NCBI GenBank assembly: GCA_900755095.1 | Contig: CAAEFE010000117.1 | Location: 1-38,221, forward strand | Direction: 5' to 3' | DNA: 38,221 nt | Origin: an uncultured Bacteroides sp. | GTDB taxonomy: Bacteria; Bacteroidota; Bacteroidia; Bacteroidales; Bacteroidaceae | Part shown: positions 35,019-38,221 of the stretch, one piece after another | Layout: every line of letters starts with the position of its first letter | Numbering within the stretch: position 1 is the stretch's first letter | The notes under the pieces: model-generated | Databases searched by the model: none | What the model was told of the DNA's origin: nothing | Seen by the model: only the letters and a program-made list of their open reading frames with translations | Translations under genes and position numbers: made by a program

Positions 35019-36080
35019 ATGAAGAAAGAAAATTTGGGGATATTTATCACAGTCCTTAGTGGAACTATATTTACATTGTGCATAGTAGGTTATCTATCAA
35101 AGCTAGAAGGCACAACCAAGAAAAATCAAAATCCAACAGAGACAACAGCAGAAGCTGTCGACTCATTAGTCCAAGAATATTTTGTCCGAAAAGCAGAAGC
35201 TAAAGGTTTCAAGAAGGGAGTTATTCAGCATAGTTTAAATACCAAATGGAGTGAATTTGCTGATAGGAGTTATTACTCATATATCAAGACTTTGAAATCT
35301 GGAATGAAGTTGTACAGGGCAGAAGCTACTAACATGATGATGGAAGTATATGTATTAAAAGGATATATCAAAATTCAGTCTTCCAATATCATATTACATG
35401 ATAAGACTAGTGAAACATTGAAGTCAATGGATGCTTGGCTAATGTCCTGCAATCCTCTTACTGTCATTGGGGACATATCCAGTACTAAGGAGTACAACTT
35501 TCATGACTATGATATCATGTTGAGAAAGTTAGGCACAGATGGAATACATTATATGATTTCAAGCAGCAGTGATACCAACAATCAGAGTATCAAAGCTACA
35601 ACTGATCCTTCTCTAAACAAACAATACTCTAATGAGTACTTCTCTATAAAGTACCCTACCACATGGCAGATAGTTCAGGATGACAACCAAGTAACTGGTA
35701 ATACAACTGTCTCTGTTCAGATTATGGAGAAATTGAAGAATGACCATGACTTTAGACCTAATATTAACATCATTGTTTCCAAAAAGAAATGGAGTGAACC
35801 TACCTCTTATTTAGCCCAGAACACAATAGCCCAAAATAAGCAAATAATGGACAGTTATCACCTACTAGAACAGAATGATGACATCTACATAAACAACTGT
35901 CAAGGAAGTGTGATAGACTACACCTTTAACATTCAAGGGTACAAGTTGCATGGCATACAATACATAGTAAAGAAGAAGGATAACACAACCTTTATCATTA
36001 CTGCAACAACAGATGCAGCAAGGCACAGTAAACAAAAGGTAATTGCAAATACAATGATTAACTCACTTAAAATCAAGTAA
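35019..36080 (+). CDS. Membrane-anchored protein with PsbP/LpqN-like C-terminal domain
   Basis: A 353-residue protein with an N-terminal signal anchor (LGIFITVLSGTIFTLCIVGYL, residues 5-25), so the bulk lies outside the inner membrane. The middle (about 50-185) is of unknown type. The C-terminal 150 residues begin YFSIKYPTTWQIVQDDN and end MINSLKIK, the pattern of the PsbP/DcrB/LpqN fold, which binds ligands or proteins at membranes. I chose the ATG at 35019; one seven codons upstream (34998) is possible. It heads a tight rightward operon: the next gene starts 2 nt after the stop. Confidence 0.65.
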   Translation: MKKENLGIFITVLSGTIFTLCIVGYLSKLEGTTKKNQNPTETTAEAVDSLVQEYFVRKAEAKGFKKGVIQHSLNTKWSEFADRSYYSYIKTLKSGMKLYRAEATNMMMEVYVLKGYIKIQSSNIILHDKTSETLKSMDAWLMSCNPLTVIGDISSTKEYNFHDYDIMLRKLGTDGIHYMISSSSDTNNQSIKATTDPSLNKQYSNEYFSIKYPTTWQIVQDDNQVTGNTTVSVQIMEKLKNDHDFRPNINIIVSKKKWSEPTSYLAQNTIAQNKQIMDSYHLLEQNDDIYINNCQGSVIDYTFNIQGYKLHGIQYIVKKKDNTTFIITATTDAARHSKQKVIANTMINSLKIK

Positions 36081-36081
36081 T

Positions 36082-36330
36082 ATGAACAAAAAAGAACTAC
36101 AAACATTAACCATTGAACAGCTCAATGGAATGACAGAACAGGCACTAAAGGCTGTAGCTGATGAAGTGTTGGAAAAGCTAAATGAGACTGAAATAGAGAA
36201 ACTTCCCCTTGAGGTCAAGAAGAAGCTCAACTTGAAAAGGAAAAGCATCTGGTGCAGTGCTGAACTATGGATTTCATTAATACTTGGAGCACTGGTTATG
36301 AGTATAATGCAATCTATCAGGGGTAAATAA
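36082..36330 (+). CDS. Small tail-anchored protein
   Basis: An 82-residue protein: a charged, helical N-terminal 55 residues (LTIEQLNGMTEQALKAVADE) followed by one membrane helix near the C-terminus (LWISLILGALVMSIMQSI). It could be a coiled-coil adaptor fixed to the membrane. It starts 2 nt after the PsbP-like gene, so it is certainly in the same transcript. No family recognised. Confidence 0.6.
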   Translation: MNKKELQTLTIEQLNGMTEQALKAVADEVLEKLNETEIEKLPLEVKKKLNLKRKSIWCSAELWISLILGALVMSIMQSIRGK

Positions 36331-36353
36331 TAGCCTTAAGTCAGAATTAAAGT

Positions 36354-36455
36354 ATGATGGAGATTCTATTTGACCATCCAGACAGAGGGGCTGACTATCT
36401 ATTTGTTGCAATCATCTTGATAGTAATATTTTGGTGGGCTGGCAGAAACAGCTAA
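36354..36455 (+). CDS. 33-residue single-pass membrane protein
   Basis: Begins MMEILFDHPDRGADY, then a hydrophobic helix (LFVAIILIVIFWWA), then GRNS. It fits exactly between its neighbours (23 nt after one stop, 18 nt before the next ATG), which supports it as a real small gene of the operon. Confidence 0.5.
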   Translation: MMEILFDHPDRGADYLFVAIILIVIFWWAGRNS

Positions 36456-36473
36456 AATTAACACTTGAGAGAG

Positions 36474-36896
36474 ATGGAACATATTAGCACACCAAGAAGA
36501 AGAGATTTATCTTATGGACTCACAAAAGTTGGTCTTCCTATTATACTTGCTAGGGTCAAAGACAAGCACCTTTGCTTCATCTTAGATACTGGAAGCACCT
36601 GTAGCCTGATAGACAGTACTGTAGTAGAATATTTCAAAGATATAGTAGAGCCAGTTGGTGACTATTGCATCAGTGGAATTGAAGGGACTAAGCACAAGGT
36701 AGATATGATTACTCTGCCTTTCACATTTGAAGGTCAGATATATAAGCCCAAATTCTGTGTAAGACCTTTGCTGGATGCCTTTAGTGGCATTGAAGAAGAA
36801 AGTGGCATACAGGTACACGGCTTACTTGGGACTGACTTTCTTTTGGAGAACAAATGTATCATTGATTTCAAAGAATGTTGTATTTATAATGAATAA
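36474..36896 (+). CDS. Retropepsin-like aspartic protease
   Basis: A 140-residue protein of clan AA. The catalytic motif is FILDTGSTCSLID with Asp38-Thr-Gly, followed by a flap-like region (YCISGIEGTKHKV) and the hydrophobic-Gly motif GLLGTDFL at 116-123. The single-lobe size means it must dimerise, as retroviral proteases do. There is no signal peptide, so it is cytoplasmic. The ATG at 36474 follows a GAGAG stretch; a TTG three codons earlier is the alternative. It lies inside an operon of single-pass membrane proteins, which are natural candidate substrates. Retropepsin-like genes are rare in small integrative elements. Confidence 0.8.
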   Translation: MEHISTPRRRDLSYGLTKVGLPIILARVKDKHLCFILDTGSTCSLIDSTVVEYFKDIVEPVGDYCISGIEGTKHKVDMITLPFTFEGQIYKPKFCVRPLLDAFSGIEEESGIQVHGLLGTDFLLENKCIIDFKECCIYNE

Positions 36897-36901
36897 TAAC
36901 T

Positions 36902-37510
36902 ATGTATAATATATTAGCAGCAATTGGACTTATAACAATCCTTGCTATTCTCTTTTTTTTATATTTAAATAGTATAGACAGAAAGAAGGAAGAGGAAAAA
37001 GATAACTATGATTTGGCTAAATACAGTGACAAATGTGAAAATATAGAAAAGAATGCATCATCAGTTGATGAAGTACATAAGCAAATTAGACAGGTCTTAT
37101 CTGACCCCAAAGAGAGATTAGAAGCTGAAACTAGAAGAAGACAATATCAGAAGGAGTTAGATGATTTAAATGAAGAAAGACATAAGGAATATGTAATTAA
37201 GCGTACCTATTCATATAAATATGAGAGTGATGTATTTGATATATTCTCAAGAACATTTAAGGTTGTTACAGTATCACATTATAGACCATATAGATATCTT
37301 GTAAAAGAAGATATAGTTACTGAAATACAAAAGAGATATGGTAAAGAATATATAGCAGCACTTGATTTATACAATGAATGGATTGAGAATGAATTAATAC
37401 GGGAATTTAATGGAGAGATTTCTTTAGGAGCAACCTTACAACGTAAGGCTAATATTATATCATCTAAAGATATGAATATGGATAAATGGATGGCTAATCA
37501 TCATAAATAA
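36902..37510 (+). CDS. N-anchored coiled-coil protein, unknown function
   Basis: A 202-residue protein with an N-terminal membrane helix (ILAAIGLITILAILFFLYL, residues 4-22). A long charged helical stretch (about 25-100, rich in Glu/Lys/Arg) follows, then a mixed C-terminal domain (YSYKYESDVFDIFSRTFKVV onward). It starts 5 nt after the protease stop, so it belongs to the same transcript. It contains three of the element's 14 CpGs, including CGT and CGG contexts, so it may be a later acquisition. No family recognised. Confidence 0.6.
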   Translation: MYNILAAIGLITILAILFFLYLNSIDRKKEEEKDNYDLAKYSDKCENIEKNASSVDEVHKQIRQVLSDPKERLEAETRRRQYQKELDDLNEERHKEYVIKRTYSYKYESDVFDIFSRTFKVVTVSHYRPYRYLVKEDIVTEIQKRYGKEYIAALDLYNEWIENELIREFNGEISLGATLQRKANIISSKDMNMDKWMANHHK

Positions 37511-37637
37511 CACTTTCAGCAGATTTAGTTATGAAACAAAAGCAAGAAACTTAGCACTTCAAAGTGCTATTAGTAGTATGATACTAGCATAGTAGTAATG
37601 CAAGAAGAGTTCAACTACAACATAAAGTTAGAGATTG

Positions 37638-37668
37638 TTTGGAGAACCAAACATATTCACTATATTTG
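37638..37668 (+). promoter_or_regulatory. Full promoter in the non-coding right end
   Basis: TTTG at 37638-37641, 19-nt spacer, TATATTTG at 37661-37668. It is one of the best promoters in the element, yet no normal gene follows. Confidence 0.7.
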
Positions 37669-37717
37669 CATCAATCATTAAAATCAAAAGTAATGAAGAA
37701 AGCACCTTAGAGTTTAA

Positions 37718-37765
37718 CAGTGATTAGCAGGTAAACCTGTTACACTGACACCATATAAAATGGTG
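37718..37765 (+). ncRNA. Putative structured RNA: two adjacent hairpins
   Basis: Hairpin 1 has an outer stem CAGTG/CACTG (37718-37722 with 37743-37747) and an inner stem around GCAGG/CCTGT. Hairpin 2 is CACCAT/ATGGTG (37749-37754 with 37760-37765). Both start about 50 nt after the promoter box. A small RNA, leader or origin-like structure are all possible; no T-run terminator is visible. Confidence 0.35.
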
Positions 37766-37799
37766 GAGAAGCTAGCCAAATTAGTAGCAATACTATCAT

Positions 37800-37821
37800 G
37801 TTGACTAATAGTTGACTAATG
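37800..37821 (+). repeat. Tandem GTTGACTAAT repeats, 11-bp period
   Basis: Two copies of GTTGACTAAT at 37800-37809 and 37811-37820, about 60 bp inside attR. They share the GTTG core and spacing with the pairs at 26607 and 38030. Confidence 0.6.
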
Positions 37822-37881
37822 AGCTAGCAAGGAGATATTTAACTTGCTGACAGTTGAGACCACTATAAGGCTACTCGTTAA

Positions 37882-37928
37882 AGATTGTGGTTCTGAATGT
37901 CGCCGGTTCGAGTCCGGTCTTCCACCCA
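37882..37928 (+). repeat. attR: 47-bp direct repeat of tRNA-His 3' end
   Basis: Identical to 26459-26505. It lacks the tRNA 5' half, so it is a cross-over relic and not a gene. Confidence 0.95.
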
Positions 37929-37933
37929 ACAAA

Positions 37934-37966
37934 AACCCTTGTAAGTTAAATACTTATGAGGGTTTT
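37934..37966 (+). terminator. Terminator-like hairpin right of attR
   Basis: A 13-bp stem (37934-37946 with 37952-37964) then TTTT. It is homologous to the hairpin at 26512, with two stem pairs changed on both sides (G-C to A-T and T-A to C-G) so that pairing is kept. Confidence 0.75.
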
Positions 37967-38029
37967 CTGCTTTCAGGAAATAGGCATCTTAGAGAGCAAA
38001 TCATGCTAAATCCTACCTAATATTCCTTG

Positions 38030-38047
38030 TTGTTGGTCTATTGTTGA
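38030..38047 (+). repeat. Paired TTGTTG repeats outside attR, 11-bp period
   Basis: TTGTTGG at 38030-38036 and TTGTTGA at 38041-38047, 22 nt before an ATG, exactly as in the left end of the element. Confidence 0.5.
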
Positions 38048-38068
38048 CCCCCAATTAAGTAAGTTAAA

Positions 38069-38089
38069 ATGCTAACAAATAATACATAA
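38069..38089 (+). pseudogene. Possible start remnant of a second integrase
   Basis: ATG CTA ACA, then two AAT codons, ACA and TAA. The first three codons (MLT) match the integrase start at 26648, at the same 22-nt distance from the paired repeats and 140 versus 142 nt from the att core. Similarity ends after about nine bases, so the gene was cut off here. The evidence is positional, not statistical. Confidence 0.4.
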
Positions 38090-38161
38090 ATCTTTCCGTT
38101 TAACCCATAAACGAAATATATTGGCTCAGTTTGAAAACTTGGGGGAATTAGTTAAAAACAC

Positions 38162-38169
38162 TATCTTTG
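38162..38169 (+). promoter_or_regulatory. -7 box before the right-edge gene
   Basis: TATCTTTG ending 4 nt before the ATG, which implies little or no leader. Confidence 0.45.
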
Positions 38170-38173
38170 TGGC

Positions 38174-38221
38174 ATGAAACAGAACCTTCACCCCCCTGCC
38201 ACTCCACTGGAGATGTTGAGC
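38174..38221 (+). CDS. Start of an unidentified gene, cut by the window edge
   Basis: Sixteen codons, MKQNLHPPATPLEMLS, are visible. They follow sequence in which CpG reappears (38097 and 38112), so this is probably no longer the CpG-poor element. An insertion sequence transposase interrupting a second element would fit the abrupt change, but 16 residues cannot identify it. Confidence 0.4.
   Translation, partial: MKQNLHPPATPLEMLS

Larger units (their letters stand above)
37511..37881 (+). other. Right-end non-coding stretch of the element
   Basis: No ORF longer than about ten codons is credible here. It contains a short stem AGCACTT/AAGTGCT (37553-37568), a full promoter (37638-37668), two hairpins (37718-37765), two GCTAGC hexamers (37771 and 37823) and tandem GTTGACTAAT repeats near attR. 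Confidence 0.6.
26506..37928 (+). mobile_element. 11.4-kb integrative element in tRNA-His, CpG-depleted
   Basis: The unit runs from just after the restored tRNA-His to the end of the right 47-bp repeat. All genes point rightwards: integrase, SF2 helicase-like, Rep-like, small protein, Sak4-like/DUF3871/RadC, tiny ORFs, and a membrane-protein/protease operon. It carries replication and recombination functions but no visible relaxase, type IV secretion, capsid, portal or terminase gene. It is therefore either mobilised by a helper through an undetected origin or a satellite-like passenger. CpG is nearly absent (14 counted by eye, including the left flank and excluding the att cores), so arginine is encoded by AGA/AGG almost only. 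The chromosome on the left has ordinary CpG. Confidence 0.9.

Noticed and set aside
37882..37928. A second tRNA-His gene at the right end
   Set aside because: Only the 3' half is present; there is no 5' acceptor strand or D arm.
26506..37928. Prophage or conjugative transposon
   Set aside because: No capsid, portal, terminase, lysis, relaxase or type IV secretion gene is recognisable.

Overview
The window reads as a chromosomal segment of a gut Bacteroides (phylum Bacteroidota). Evidence: repeated promoters of the Bacteroides type (TTTG, 19-20 nt, TANNTTTG), a Rho factor with a very long Lys/Ala/Pro- then Gln/Asn-rich insert, a fused FeoA-FeoB, an anaerobic-type sulfatase, TPR sensor kinases, and DUF3871 in the accessory region. 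Species cannot be fixed from sequence alone.

Core part (1-26.5 kb). The left edge holds a 5'-truncated gene fragment and a glyoxalase-like gene. These are followed by a small basic protein, a methyltransferase, a thioredoxin-like lipoprotein, tRNA-Thr, a frameshifted EamA transporter, a large soluble PAS hybrid histidine kinase, an exported protein made of 20-residue repeats, tRNA-Cys, the feoAB iron(II) uptake operon, tilS, a flavodoxin/ferredoxin fusion, rho, a Ser-type sulfatase, two overlapping TPR histidine kinases (the second has lost its phospho-acceptor His), a MATE pump, ffh, and folD overlapping a CapA-like lipoprotein. It ends at tRNA-His.

Accessory part (26.5-37.9 kb). An 11.4-kb integrative element sits in the 3' end of tRNA-His, bounded by perfect 47-bp repeats (26459-26505 and 37882-37928). 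It runs: tyrosine integrase; SF2 helicase-like protein with a Lys-less P-loop; a 30-bp-arm inverted repeat in front of a dual winged-helix, Rep-like protein; a small protein; an operon of Sak4-like RecA-fold ATPase, DUF3871 protein and RadC-type JAB protein; a 0.9-kb stretch with tiny membrane ORFs; and a tight operon of single-pass membrane proteins around a retropepsin-like aspartic protease. I see no relaxase, conjugation, capsid or terminase gene. The most striking property is near-total loss of the CpG dinucleotide: I count 14 CpGs in about 11.4 kb and none in the integrase gene, while flanking chromosomal genes are full of them.

Right edge (37.9-38.2 kb). Beyond the right 47-bp repeat the sequence repeats the layout found left of the integrase: terminator-like hairpin, paired GTTG repeats with an 11-bp period, and an ATG-CTN-ACA start at almost the same distance. 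It then breaks off into unrelated sequence with a promoter and the first 16 codons of another gene. This looks like a second, truncated element of the same family in tandem.
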